The notes under the pieces are model-generated. The model ran no database searches. It saw only the letters and a program-made list of their open reading frames with translations, and was not told the origin of the DNA. From positions 1-64,000 of the forward strand of contig NZ_DATJJK010000197.1 of the NCBI RefSeq assembly GCF_035492295.1: a stretch of DNA of 64,000 nt, read 5' to 3'. This document shows, one piece after another, positions 50,940 through 60,000 of this stretch. How positions within the stretch are numbered: the first letter of the stretch is position 1; each line of letters opens with the position of its first letter. This DNA is from Acidisoma sp035492295. GTDB taxonomy: Bacteria; Pseudomonadota; Alphaproteobacteria; Acetobacterales; Acetobacteraceae. Both the position numbers and the translations under genes were made by a program.

Positions 50940-51210
50940 GAGTGAAGCTCCTGATTCGAGGTCAAGAAAGAGAGCAGCGCGGAACTGGCTTGGTCACAGA
51001 AATCTGCCTCGCACAGAAATGGCGAGGTGCAGCATTGCAGGTGGGAGGCCGATACAGCCGGACGGCTCCGTCGACAACGCTCCTTTCATGACAGTTAGGA
51101 GACGAGTCACGAAACCGTGTCACCTTCAAGACAGCATTGATGCGGCCGATTGAACATAACCGCCAGTGGCGCCAGCCCGATGCGACGGTGGGAGGCACCC
51201 CGCTTTTGAT

Positions 51211-51225
51211 GTTCTTCTTTTGTTC
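51211..51225 (+). promoter_or_regulatory. LexA box (GTTC-N7-GTTC), candidate SOS control
   Basis: Two GTTC words at 51211-51214 and 51222-51225, exactly 7 bp apart, match the known alphaproteobacterial LexA site. A TTGACT at 51226-51231 immediately follows and could be the -35 element, so LexA binding would block it. It ends 51 nt before the radical-SAM start. Confidence 0.65.
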
Positions 51226-51237
51226 TTGACTGACCTT

Positions 51238-51271
51238 CCCCTTTCCGAGATGCTGTGATCTCCGAAAGGGG
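51238..51271 (+). promoter_or_regulatory. 5' leader hairpin covering the radical-SAM ribosome-binding site
   Basis: 13-bp stem (51238-51250 with 51259-51271) with one C-C mismatch and an 8-nt loop. The right arm includes the AAAGGGG ribosome-binding site, 4-5 nt before ATG 51277. Folded, it would hide the site from the ribosome. Confidence 0.6.
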
Positions 51272-51276
51272 GCTGC

Positions 51277-52539
51277 ATGAAACCGACCGATACCCTTTTG
51301 GCGGAGCGCCGATCCAGCCCCGCGACCGCCGTGCCGAAGCCCATTGGCCTCGGCACCGGCAAACGCAGCGGGCGGGCGTCACGCAAGGAAACCGCTCCGG
51401 ACACGGGCATCGCGGCAGATGCCGAGGCTGGTGCCGAGGCTGTGTCCATGCCCTCCCTCGCGCGCTCGGGCCGCGGCGCGACGCTCAACCCGGCTGTCCG
51501 ATTCGAAACATCGGAAACCGTGCTGACGGATGACGGCTGGGGCACGCTCGATGCCGAGTTCTCGGACCTGCCGGCGCTGGAAACCGTGCTCATCCGAGAC
51601 CACAGCCGTACGGCGATCGCACGTAACAATAGTCCCGATGTCGGCTTCGACCGCTCCATCAACCCCTATCGCGGTTGCGAGCACGGTTGCGTCTATTGCT
51701 TCGCGCGGCCGAGCCACGCCTATCTCGGCTATTCGCCGGGCCTCGACTTCGAAACTAAGCTGCTCTTCAAACCCGAGGTCGCGAGCCTGCTGGAGAAGGA
51801 GCTGCGCCGCCCCTCCTACCGGCCGAAGCCGATTACCCTCGGCGCCAATACCGACCCCTACCAGCCGGTGGAGCGGCGGCTGCGGCTGACCCGCCAGGTG
51901 CTCGAAGTGCTGCTCCGCTTCCGCCATCCCGTCAGCATCGTCACCAAATCGGCGAATGTGCTGGGCGACATCGACCTGCTGCGGCAATTCGCGGAACTCG
52001 GCCTCGTCCACGTCTTCCTTTCGGTGACAACGCTCGACCCGGCGCTCGCCCGGATCATGGAGCCACGCGCGTCCACGCCGACACTCCGGCTGCAGGCGCT
52101 CGCGGCACTCGCCAAGGCCGGCGTGCCGGCCGGCGTGCTCGCCGCCCCCATGATCCCGGGGGTGAACGACACCGAGCTTGAAGCCATCCTCGCGGCCTCC
52201 GCTCAACACGGCGCGCTGCGGGCGGGCTATGTCATGCTGCGCCTACCGCTCGAACTCAGGGAAATCTTCGAGTCCTGGTTGCGGACGCATATGCCCGACC
52301 GGGCGGACCGTGTGTTGAAACTCATCCGGGAGGTGCGCGGTGGCGCACTGAACGACGCAACCTTCGGCCAGCGCTTTGTGGGAACTGGCCCTTATGCCGA
52401 TCTTCTCGCCCAGCGCTTCGCCCGTGCCGCGCGGCAACACAATCTCGCAGAGCGGATGGCACCACTCGACACCAGCCTCTTCCTTGTGCCGGAAGCGAAG
52501 CATGACACGCGGGCACAGATGCAAATGACGCTATTTTAA
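51277..52539 (+). CDS. PA0069-family radical SAM protein (SplB-like)
   Basis: 420 residues. A roughly 85-residue N-terminal extension, rich in Arg, Ala and Thr, precedes a radical SAM domain with the CxxxCxxC cluster motif in GCEHGCVYCFARPSH, then LGANTDPYQPVERRLRLTR and PMIPGVNDTELEAIL. It is distantly related to spore photoproduct lyase and likely uses a 4Fe-4S cluster and SAM radical chemistry; substrate unknown. A LexA box upstream suggests DNA-damage induction. It ends 4 nt into the convergent DeoR gene. Confidence 0.9.
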   Translation: MKPTDTLLAERRSSPATAVPKPIGLGTGKRSGRASRKETAPDTGIAADAEAGAEAVSMPSLARSGRGATLNPAVRFETSETVLTDDGWGTLDAEFSDLPALETVLIRDHSRTAIARNNSPDVGFDRSINPYRGCEHGCVYCFARPSHAYLGYSPGLDFETKLLFKPEVASLLEKELRRPSYRPKPITLGANTDPYQPVERRLRLTRQVLEVLLRFRHPVSIVTKSANVLGDIDLLRQFAELGLVHVFLSVTTLDPALARIMEPRASTPTLRLQALAALAKAGVPAGVLAAPMIPGVNDTELEAILAASAQHGALRAGYVMLRLPLELREIFESWLRTHMPDRADRVLKLIREVRGGALNDATFGQRFVGTGPYADLLAQRFARAARQHNLAERMAPLDTSLFLVPEAKHDTRAQMQMTLF

Positions 52540-53306
52540 CCGCCGCCCTCCGTCTCAGGCAGGATCGCGAGGCCGCGTTTTCGATAGGGTTCCAGAAGCT
52601 CGGCCGGGATATCGGGCTCGACCACCAGGGCATCGACCGCCGTCAGCGGCAGCACCCGGAAGGACGAGGCCGCGCCAAGCTTCTCACGCGAGGCGAGGAC
52701 GACCGTTTCGGCCGCCTGGCGGCTCAGCATGCGCTTGATCACCGCCTCCTCCGCATTTCCGGTGGTGAGCCCCATCTCCGGATGAATGCCGGTCACGCCC
52801 AAGAAGAAGATATCGGCATGCAGGCCCGCCATGTATTCCGCGGCAGCCGCCCCCATCGCGACCATGGAATGCTTGAACAGCCGGCCGCCGATGATTTCGA
52901 CGTCGATCCTGTCATGTTCGGCAAGTTCCACCGCGACCGAGGGGCTGTGGGTGACGACAGTCGCCGCCAGGTCACGCGGCAACAGGCGCGCCATCTGCAC
53001 GGCCGTCGTACCGCCGTCGATGATGACGACCTGACCGGGCCGGACGAGGCGCGCAGCCGCCAAGGCCACCGCCGCCTTCGAGCTGGGTGCAACGGCCCAA
53101 CGGTCCGCGATCGTGACCGTTGCCGGGGAGGCCGGCAGCGCGCCGCCATGGACCCGCTGCAACAGACCCTCGGCCGCCAACTCCCGCAGGTCACGTCGCA
53201 GCGTGTCCTCGGATAGGCCGAGTTCGTGCGCCGTATCCTTGGCCACGACCCGACCGTCGCGGCGCAACCGCTCAAGGATGAAGGTCTTGCGTTCAGAGGT
53301 CAGCAT
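52536..53306 (-). CDS. DeoR/GlpR-family transcriptional repressor
   Basis: 256 residues. N-terminal DeoR helix-turn-helix (DTAHELGLSEDTLRRDLRELAAEG) and the ligand fold with IIDGGTTAVQMARLL, VEIIGGRLF and FFLGVTGI. It is divergent from the Nudix gene and probably binds the tandem TATGCACGA repeats between them. Whether it also governs the ABC importer at 47-51 kb is unknown. Confidence 0.9.
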   Translation of the reverse strand: MLTSERKTFILERLRRDGRVVAKDTAHELGLSEDTLRRDLRELAAEGLLQRVHGGALPASPATVTIADRWAVAPSSKAAVALAAARLVRPGQVVIIDGGTTAVQMARLLPRDLAATVVTHSPSVAVELAEHDRIDVEIIGGRLFKHSMVAMGAAAAEYMAGLHADIFFLGVTGIHPEMGLTTGNAEEAVIKRMLSRQAAETVVLASREKLGAASSFRVLPLTAVDALVVEPDIPAELLEPYRKRGLAILPETEGGG

Positions 53307-53334
53307 ACGATCCCTCTACACGAAATTTCTTGAC

Positions 53335-53354
53335 TATGCACGATTATGCACGAA
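53335..53354. promoter_or_regulatory. Tandem 10-bp repeats, candidate DeoR-family operator
   Basis: TATGCACGAT (53335-53344) is followed by TATGCACGAA (53345-53354). A 10-bp period places both on the same face of the helix, as in known DeoR-family direct-repeat operators. A related TACACGAA lies at 53317-53324. Located between the divergent DeoR and Nudix genes. Confidence 0.6.
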
Positions 53355-53390
53355 TGCTCCCGAACACCGGAATGCGAGGGGCGCGAAATC

Positions 53391-53972
53391 ATGAGTTTGC
53401 ATGAAAGGCTGCAGATCCACGAAGTCCGCACGCTGGCGGAAGACTGGTCAGTACTCAGGAAAACCCGCCTCAGCTTTCGCCGCAGTGACGGCACTTGGCA
53501 GGAGCAATGGCGGGAAACCTATGACCGTGGCGACGGCGCGACGATTCTGCTCTACAACCGCGCGCGCCGCACCGTCCTCCTCACCCAGCAGTTTCGCTAT
53601 TCGGCCTATGTGAATGGCCATGACGATCTCATGATCGAAGCACCTGCCGGTCTGCTCGACCGGGCCGCGCCGGAAGTGCGTATCCGCGCCGAAGTCGCGG
53701 AGGAAGCGGGGGTCCGAGTAGGGCAGGTCGAGCCTCTCTTCGATGTCTTCATGAGCCCGGGTTCCGTGACCGAGCGGCTCCATTTCTTCATCGGCCCCTA
53801 TGAGCCGCAGGACAGGATCGGGCCCGGCGGGGGCTGCGCGGAGGAGGGCGAGGATATCGGCGTGATCGAGATGACGATCGACGCGGCGCTCGACGCAGTC
53901 CAGACTGGCCGGATCCGCGACGGCAAGACGATCATTCTCCTGCAGCATGCCGCCCTTCACATCTTCGCGTGA
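53391..53972 (+). CDS. NudK-like Nudix hydrolase (GDP-mannose/ADP-ribose pyrophosphatase group)
   Basis: 193 residues from ATG 53391, after GAGGGG. The Nudix helix reads GLLDRAAPEVRIRAEVAEEAG, cut here to its key part RAEVAEEAG: the Glu-Glu metal ligands are kept while the box Arg is replaced by Ala. Preceding LLTQQFRYSAYVNGH and the E-x-PAG motif match NudK. It hydrolyses a nucleotide-sugar pyrophosphate bond in the cytoplasm. Divergent from a DeoR-type regulator that may control it. Confidence 0.85.
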   Translation: MSLHERLQIHEVRTLAEDWSVLRKTRLSFRRSDGTWQEQWRETYDRGDGATILLYNRARRTVLLTQQFRYSAYVNGHDDLMIEAPAGLLDRAAPEVRIRAEVAEEAGVRVGQVEPLFDVFMSPGSVTERLHFFIGPYEPQDRIGPGGGCAEEGEDIGVIEMTIDAALDAVQTGRIRDGKTIILLQHAALHIFA

Positions 53973-54047
53973 GCCGTGCCACTCCTGCTGCATCTACCGG
54001 CCGGTTTGGCCAGTACAGGGGTTTGACCGCCCAAGCTGAGAGACCGC

Positions 54048-55499
54048 GTGAAACGCCCGAACCCTTCCGAGCTGCCGCCCGTCATCCTCTGGTTCCGGCG
54101 CGATTTGCGTCTCGCGGATCAGGAGGCAGTCGCCGTCGCTGCCGAAAGCGGGGCGCCCGTCATCCCGGTCTTCGTCTTGGATGAGGGTGGCGGCTCTTCC
54201 GCGCGTCCCCTCGGCGGTGCCAGCCGCTGGTGGCTGCATCACAGCCTGAACAACCTGGCCAGCGCGCTGGGACAGCTCGGCAGCGGCCTCGTTCTGCGGC
54301 GCGGCCCGGCGGCCGAAATCCTGCCTGCCTTGGCCCGTGAGACGGGCGCCTCCGCAATCCATACCGGCTTCATGCCCGATCCGTCGGAACGGGCGGCGGA
54401 TCGGGCCGTGACAGAGACACTCGGCGACGGCGGTTGCCGCCTGCACCGCCATCGCACCACCCTGCTGCACGATCCGCACCGGCTGAAAACCCAGACGGGC
54501 AAGCCTTACGGCGTCTTCACCCCCTTCTCTAAAACCTTCGAGCGGGAGGTGCATGTTCGCCCCCCGGCCCCTACCCCTGGCAGGTTGCCAGGCGCGGAGC
54601 TGCCGCCGTCGGAGAGGCTCGACGACTGGGGGCTTCTGCCCGCGATCCCGTGGGACGCGGACATGGCCCAGGAATGGACGCCCGGCGAGGGAGGCGCCGC
54701 CGCACGGCTCGATCGCTTCGTGGAGGAAGCAGCCGCGCACTACGCCACGGATCGGGATTTCATGGCCCGGCCCGGCACCTCCATGCTTTCCCCCCATCTG
54801 CATTGGGGCGAGATCTCGCCTTGGCAGGTGTGGGACGCGCTCGACCGGGCAGAGGGCCCAGGCGGCGTCGCGGCCTATCGGCGGGAACTGATCTGGCGGG
54901 AATTCGCGGCGCATCTCCTCTGGCATCATCCCGACCTCGTGCAAAACCCGCTGCGCGAGGAATTTCAAGATTTCCCCTGGCGAGAGGACAAGCGGGGGCT
55001 TCGCGCCTGGCAGCGCGGACAGACCGGCATCCCGGTCGTGGACGCCGCCATGCGCGAGCTCTGGGCGATCGGCTGGATGCACAACCGCGCGCGAATGATC
55101 GCGGCCTCCTTCCTCGTCAAGCATCTGCTGATCCCATGGCACGCGGGTGAAGCCTGGTTCTGGGACACGCTCGTCGATGCCGATCTCGCGAACAACTGCG
55201 TGAACTGGCAATGGGTCGCGGGTTGCGGCGCGGATGCCGCGCCCTTCTTCCGCATTTTCAATCCCGTTTTGCAGTCGAAAAAGTTCGACCCGGATGGCCG
55301 TTACATCCGCCGCTGGGTGCCCGAACTCGCGCGCCTGCCGGATGCGCATCTGCATGCCCCCTGGGCTGCCCCGGACGACGTGCTGCGGGAGGCTCGGATC
55401 AGCCTCGGCCGCACCTATCCGAAGCCGATCGTGGATCTCGCCGAAGGGCGCGCACGGGCGCTCGCCGCACTCGACACGGTGACAGCGAGGCAACGCTAG
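54048..55499 (+). CDS. phrB: Deoxyribodipyrimidine photolyase
   Basis: 483 residues from GTG 54048, after GAGAG. N-terminal antenna domain (ILWFRRDLRLADQEA), then the FAD domain with LSPHLHWGEISPWQVW, RELIWREFAAHLLWHHP, GIPVVDAAMRELWAIGWMHNRARM and WDTLVDADLANNCVNWQWVAGCGAD. These are class I CPD photolyase signatures. Repairs UV-induced pyrimidine dimers with blue light. It lies 76 nt after the Nudix gene. Confidence 0.95.
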   Translation: MKRPNPSELPPVILWFRRDLRLADQEAVAVAAESGAPVIPVFVLDEGGGSSARPLGGASRWWLHHSLNNLASALGQLGSGLVLRRGPAAEILPALARETGASAIHTGFMPDPSERAADRAVTETLGDGGCRLHRHRTTLLHDPHRLKTQTGKPYGVFTPFSKTFEREVHVRPPAPTPGRLPGAELPPSERLDDWGLLPAIPWDADMAQEWTPGEGGAAARLDRFVEEAAAHYATDRDFMARPGTSMLSPHLHWGEISPWQVWDALDRAEGPGGVAAYRRELIWREFAAHLLWHHPDLVQNPLREEFQDFPWREDKRGLRAWQRGQTGIPVVDAAMRELWAIGWMHNRARMIAASFLVKHLLIPWHAGEAWFWDTLVDADLANNCVNWQWVAGCGADAAPFFRIFNPVLQSKKFDPDGRYIRRWVPELARLPDAHLHAPWAAPDDVLREARISLGRTYPKPIVDLAEGRARALAALDTVTARQR

Positions 55500-55500
55500 G

Positions 55501-55962
55501 ATGGACCCGGGTGCGGCCGCTCCCCCCGTCCCGCTGACCGAATGGGCCGGCCTGGCTCTGGCGCTTCTCAGCTGGATCGTCCTGGCCCTGGCCCGGCGGC
55601 GATTGGGACCCGGCCGCCGGCGAGCGCTCCTGCTGGGCTTGCTCGGCCTGCTCGCCTGCCTCCTGACGACGGCCGTCCTTGGCGCTCTGCTCACGACGCA
55701 TGCCTTGGCGCTCGCCGAACTCACGAACCAAAGCTGGTTCATCCTGCCGATGACCGCAATCGCAATCCTGGCCTATCTCGCCAAGCAGCGCTTCGGCCTG
55801 GCCTACGGCCTCATCGAAATCACCGTCGCTCTGCTCACCTTCTGGTTTTCGATCAAAGCCCATAACGACAGCCTGCTGCTGAAGGGCATTGGCCTTTCGG
55901 GTGGACTGTACATTTTCGTGCGCGGCTGCGAGACCATCCGCAACGGCCTGAGGCGGCGCTAG
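55501..55962 (+). CDS. Small hypothetical membrane protein
   Basis: 153 residues, starting one base after the photolyase stop, so likely cotranscribed. Four hydrophobic helices (~13-32, ~42-65, ~78-92, ~100-118) with a basic tail (RNGLRRR). I do not recognise a family; DUF-type membrane proteins of this size are common. Coupling to phrB is the only clue to its role. Confidence 0.7.
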   Translation: MDPGAAAPPVPLTEWAGLALALLSWIVLALARRRLGPGRRRALLLGLLGLLACLLTTAVLGALLTTHALALAELTNQSWFILPMTAIAILAYLAKQRFGLAYGLIEITVALLTFWFSIKAHNDSLLLKGIGLSGGLYIFVRGCETIRNGLRRR

Positions 55963-56031
55963 CGGCCGCCCGCTTGCAACTGCCCCTGCCAAACCCATCT
56001 GATCGTCACAACAGCCTTGAGGGTGATCGCC

Positions 56032-56268
56032 ATGAAGCGCCATAACCTGTCCGACGCCGCCCGGGACGCGGCCAGCCGCATTCAGGATGCTGTCGGCACC
56101 TTCGCCGGCGAAGCGCAGGACGAGGCGGCCCGCCGCTATCGCGGCGCCCGCGGCCAAGCCGAGGTCTATGTGGACGACGCCGCCGAGCGCATTCGCGAGC
56201 AGCCGCTGATGGCGGCCCTCGCAATCCTGGCCATCGGCTACATTCTTGGCCGCCTGCGCGTTATCTGA
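56032..56268 (+). CDS. Small DUF883/ElaB-like membrane-anchored protein
   Basis: 78 residues from ATG 56032, after GAGGG; a non-ATG start 15 nt upstream is unlikely. An amphipathic helical N-terminal region rich in Arg/Asp/Glu (DAARDAASRIQDAV, RRYRGARGQAEVYVDDAAER) followed by one transmembrane helix (PLMAALAILAIGYILGRL). DUF883/ElaB proteins of this layout bind ribosomes or membranes in stationary phase; the exact role here is unknown. Confidence 0.75.
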   Translation: MKRHNLSDAARDAASRIQDAVGTFAGEAQDEAARRYRGARGQAEVYVDDAAERIREQPLMAALAILAIGYILGRLRVI

Positions 56269-56310
56269 CGGCGAGAGGCCAGGCGAGGACGGCCGGGATA
56301 GACCACCGGC

Positions 56311-56979
56311 ATGAGTCTCAATCGGACATCGGGGGAAGCCTGGGGTGCGGGCTCCGGGCTTTTTCGCCTTCGTCTCGCGCTCGAATTTGCGGCCATCTAT
56401 ATCTGCGGGCCGCTCGCCATTCTCGCTGTCCATCGCGGCGGGATACTGTTCCTGATCCTCTGGCTCGGCGCGCTGATCGCCTGGGTCGGGACCCGGGCCC
56501 GCTCTCCCCTGCCCCGCCCGGCTTTTCGCCGGGAGCTTGGCGGCATCGCGCTCCGCTTCGCGATCCTTGCCCCGCTCATCACCCTCGCAACATGGCTTGC
56601 CTTCCCGGAGCTATTCCTCAGCCTGCCGCGAAACCGCCCGCTATTTTGGGCGCTGATCATGGTGCTCTACCCGCTGCTGTCAGTCTGGCCGCAGGAAATG
56701 CTTTACCGCTCGCTGCTGTTTCATCGCTATCGCGCGCTGTTCCGCAGCGATATCGCAGTGATCCTGGCGAGTGCGGCCGCGTTCGGCTTCGCCCATGTCA
56801 TCTTTCTCAACTGGATCGCGGTCGCCATGACGGCTGCGGGCGGCCTTCTCTTTGCACGTGACTATGCCCGCCACCGCTCTCTGCCGCTCACCTGCATCGA
56901 GCACAGCCTTTATGGCTGCCTCGTTTTCACCGTGGGCCTCGGCCGCTTCTTCTACACCGGTGCCGCCTGGCATCATTGA
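56311..56979 (+). CDS. CPBP-family intramembrane metalloprotease-like protein
   Basis: 222 residues, about six to seven helices. CPBP motifs are recognisable: PQEMLYRSLLFHRY (motif 1, normally EExxxR but here QExxxR), FGFAHVIFLNW (FxxxH) and a third His in EHSLYGCLVF. The first catalytic Glu appears replaced by Gln, so proteolysis may be lost. Family members process prenylated peptides or membrane proteins. It ends 46 nt from the convergent dnaE. Confidence 0.8.
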   Translation: MSLNRTSGEAWGAGSGLFRLRLALEFAAIYICGPLAILAVHRGGILFLILWLGALIAWVGTRARSPLPRPAFRRELGGIALRFAILAPLITLATWLAFPELFLSLPRNRPLFWALIMVLYPLLSVWPQEMLYRSLLFHRYRALFRSDIAVILASAAAFGFAHVIFLNWIAVAMTAAGGLLFARDYARHRSLPLTCIEHSLYGCLVFTVGLGRFFYTGAAWHH

Positions 56980-57025
56980 TTGACGGCGCGCGCCCCGCCA
57001 GCCCCGCGCACCGCAAAGGTCTCGA

Positions 57026-60000
57026 TCAGATTTCCTCGACCGCCGAAATGCCCGGCATCACTTTCAAGGCCGCGGCCAGACGCGGCGAGACGTTGAAGCG
57101 CCCGGGCAGCCGGATTTCAGCCTCCCGCGCCGCATCCAGACGGGGGCAGAGAATGACCTCGCCCCGCCCCGGCCCCTCCTGCGTCAGCAGCGTGCGGATA
57201 TGACCCACCGCCCGGGTCTCCGACAGCCAGACCCGCAGGCCGACGCCCGCACTCGCCGCCGCCTTCTCCAGTGATGCCACGTCCTGCGCCGTGATGCGCA
57301 GCGCGTCTCCGTCGAGCCGAAGGTCCACCGACACGAGCAGCGCCATGCCTTCCTTGAGGAATTCCTGAGAGCGTGACAGCACTTCGCTGAACAGCGTCAC
57401 CTCGAAACTGCCGCCGCCATCGGAAAGCCGCAGCCAGGCCATGCGCCCGCCGGTCTTGGTTGGCCGCACTTTGGGTGATCCGACAACGATCCCGGCGACC
57501 TTGACGCGCCCGACACCGCTTTCCGCCGCAATCTGCAGCCGTGTGCTGGTGGTCACGCCCAGGCGCTTCAGCGTCGATCCAAAACTGTCGAGCGGGTGGC
57601 TGGTGAGATGGAAACCGATCGCCTCCGCCTCGAAGCCCAGCCGGTCCAGCATCGGCCATTCCAGGAGATCCGGAAGGCGCAGCGCCTCGGGCTTGGCATC
57701 CGCCCCGCCAAAGAGGCCGATCTGGCCGCTCCCACGATCCTCCGCCGTCGCCTGCGCGCGTTTGAGCAGGGTTTCAGCACCCGCGAAAATGCGCGCGCGG
57801 TTGCCGTCCAACTGATCGAAGGCGCCGGCTTTGATGAGGTTTTCAAGCTGCATCTTGTTGAGCAGCCTGGGGTCGACCCGTTCGGCGAAATCGGCCAGCC
57901 CCTCGAAACGCCGGCTGCCGCGCGCGCTGACAACCGCCTCCATCGCCGCCTGGCCGACGCGCTTCACCGCAGCAAGGGCATAGCGGATGGCGAGCTTGCC
58001 ATCCGGCAACCGCTCTACCTTGAAGTCGGCGTCCGACAGGTTGATGTCGGGCGGCAGGATGGCAATGCCCATGCGGTTCGCTTCCTGACGGAAGGCTGCC
58101 AACTTGTCCGTATTGCTGATGGCAAGGCTCATGCAGGCCGCGATGAAGGGCACCGGGTGGTTGGCCTTCATCCAGGCGGTCTGGTAGGCGACCAGGGCGT
58201 AGGCTGCCGCATGAGATTTGTTGAAGCCGTAATCGGCGAACTTCGCCATGAGGTCGAAGATCTCACCGGCCTTTTCGGCGGCGATCCCCCGCCCCGTCGC
58301 GCCATCTGTGAAGATTTGGCGCTGCGTCTCCATCTCAGCACGGATCTTCTTACCCATGGCGCGGCGCAGAAGATCGGCGGCCCCCAGACTGTAGCCGCCC
58401 AACTTCTGGGCGATCTGCATGACCTGCTCCTGATAGACCATGATGCCATAGGTCTCGGAGAGGACGTCGTGGATGTCGGGATGCGGCGGCTCCCAGGCCT
58501 CACCATGCTTGCGCTGGCAATAGGCCGGGATATTCGCCATCGGGCCCGGCCGGTAGAGCGCGACCGCCGCGATCAGATCCTCGAAGCGGTCGGGGCGCAT
58601 CTGGCGGAGCACGTCCCGCATGCCCTGACTTTCGAACTGGAACACCCCGCCGGCATCGCCCTTCTGCAGCATTTCGTAGGTTGGCGCATCATCCAACGGC
58701 AGCGTGTCGATATCGACCGTGATGCCGAGCCCCTCGAGGAAATTCACGGCCCGGCGGATGATGGTAAGCGTGGTCAGGCCGAGGAAGTCGAACTTCACCA
58801 GCCCCGCCTGCTCGACATGCTTCATCGAATATTGCGTGACGAGAAAATCCGAGCGTGGGTCCTTGTAGAGCGGCACAAGCTCCGTCAGCGGCCGGTCGCC
58901 GATCACCACGCCTGCCGCATGGGTGCTGGCATGGCGGTAGAGACCTTCGAGCTGCAGCGCGATTTCAATGAGACGGCGCACCGACTCGTCCTCGTCGCGC
59001 ATCTGCTGCAACTTCGGCTCACCGTCGACCGCCTCCTTCAGCGTCACCGGCTTGGCTGGATTGTTGGGGATAAGCTCGGCCACACGGTTCACCTGCCCGA
59101 AGGGCAGGCCGAGCACACGGCCGACGTCGCGCACTGCGGCACGGGCCTGCAGCTTACCGTAGGTGATGATCTGCGCTACGCGGTCCGCGCCATATTCCTG
59201 GCGCACGTAGGAAATGACCTCGTCGCGCCGATCCTGGCAGAAGTCGATGTCGAAGTCGGGCATCGAGACGCGCTCGGGGTTGAGGAAGCGCTCGAAGAGC
59301 AGGCTGAACCGCAAGGGGTCGAGCGCGGTGATGGACAGCGCATAGGCGACGAGCGAGCCCGCACCGGAACCGCGCCCCGGCCCCACCGGAATGTCCCGCG
59401 CCTTGGCCCACTGAATGAAGTCGGCCACGATCATGAAATAGCCGGGAAAGCCCATGCGGGCGATGACGTCGAGTTCGAATTCCAGACGGTCCGTGTAAGT
59501 CTTCGTCGTCTCGTCATCGGCCTTCATGCGGATGAGATGGCGCGCCAGGCCATCGCGGGCCATCTGGCGCACGGTCTGCTCCTCCGTCATGCCCGCCGTC
59601 ACCTTGGGGCAGACGGGCAGAAGCGGCTTGCGGGTTTCGGCCATGACGGCGCAACGCCGCGCGATAGCCAGCGTATTGTCACAGGCCTCCGGCAGATCGG
59701 CGAAAAGCTCGCGCATGACGGCGGCCGGCTTGAACCAATGTTCCGGCGTCACCCGGCGGCGCTCGACCTCCGACAGCACGCGGCCCTCGGCAATGCAAAG
59801 CAGCGCGTCATGCGCCTCATGCATTGCCCGGCTGGCGAAGTAGCAGTCATTGGCGGCGACGATCGGCAGCCCGCCCTCGTCGGCGAGCATCAGAAGCCCC
59901 GGCTCGACCGCGCGCTGGATGGCAAGCCCATGGCGGTGCAGTTCCACCGCGACACGACCCGGAAAGGCCTCGGCGAAACGGGCCAGGAGATGGGCCGCTT

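Larger units (their letters stand above)
50940..51276. other. 337-nt divergent intergenic region with no gene
   Basis: No coding potential with a ribosome-binding site on either strand. The left half should hold the ABC-operon promoter (not identifiable by eye). The right half holds a LexA-like box, a TTGACT hexamer and a hairpin before the radical-SAM gene. Confidence 0.7.
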
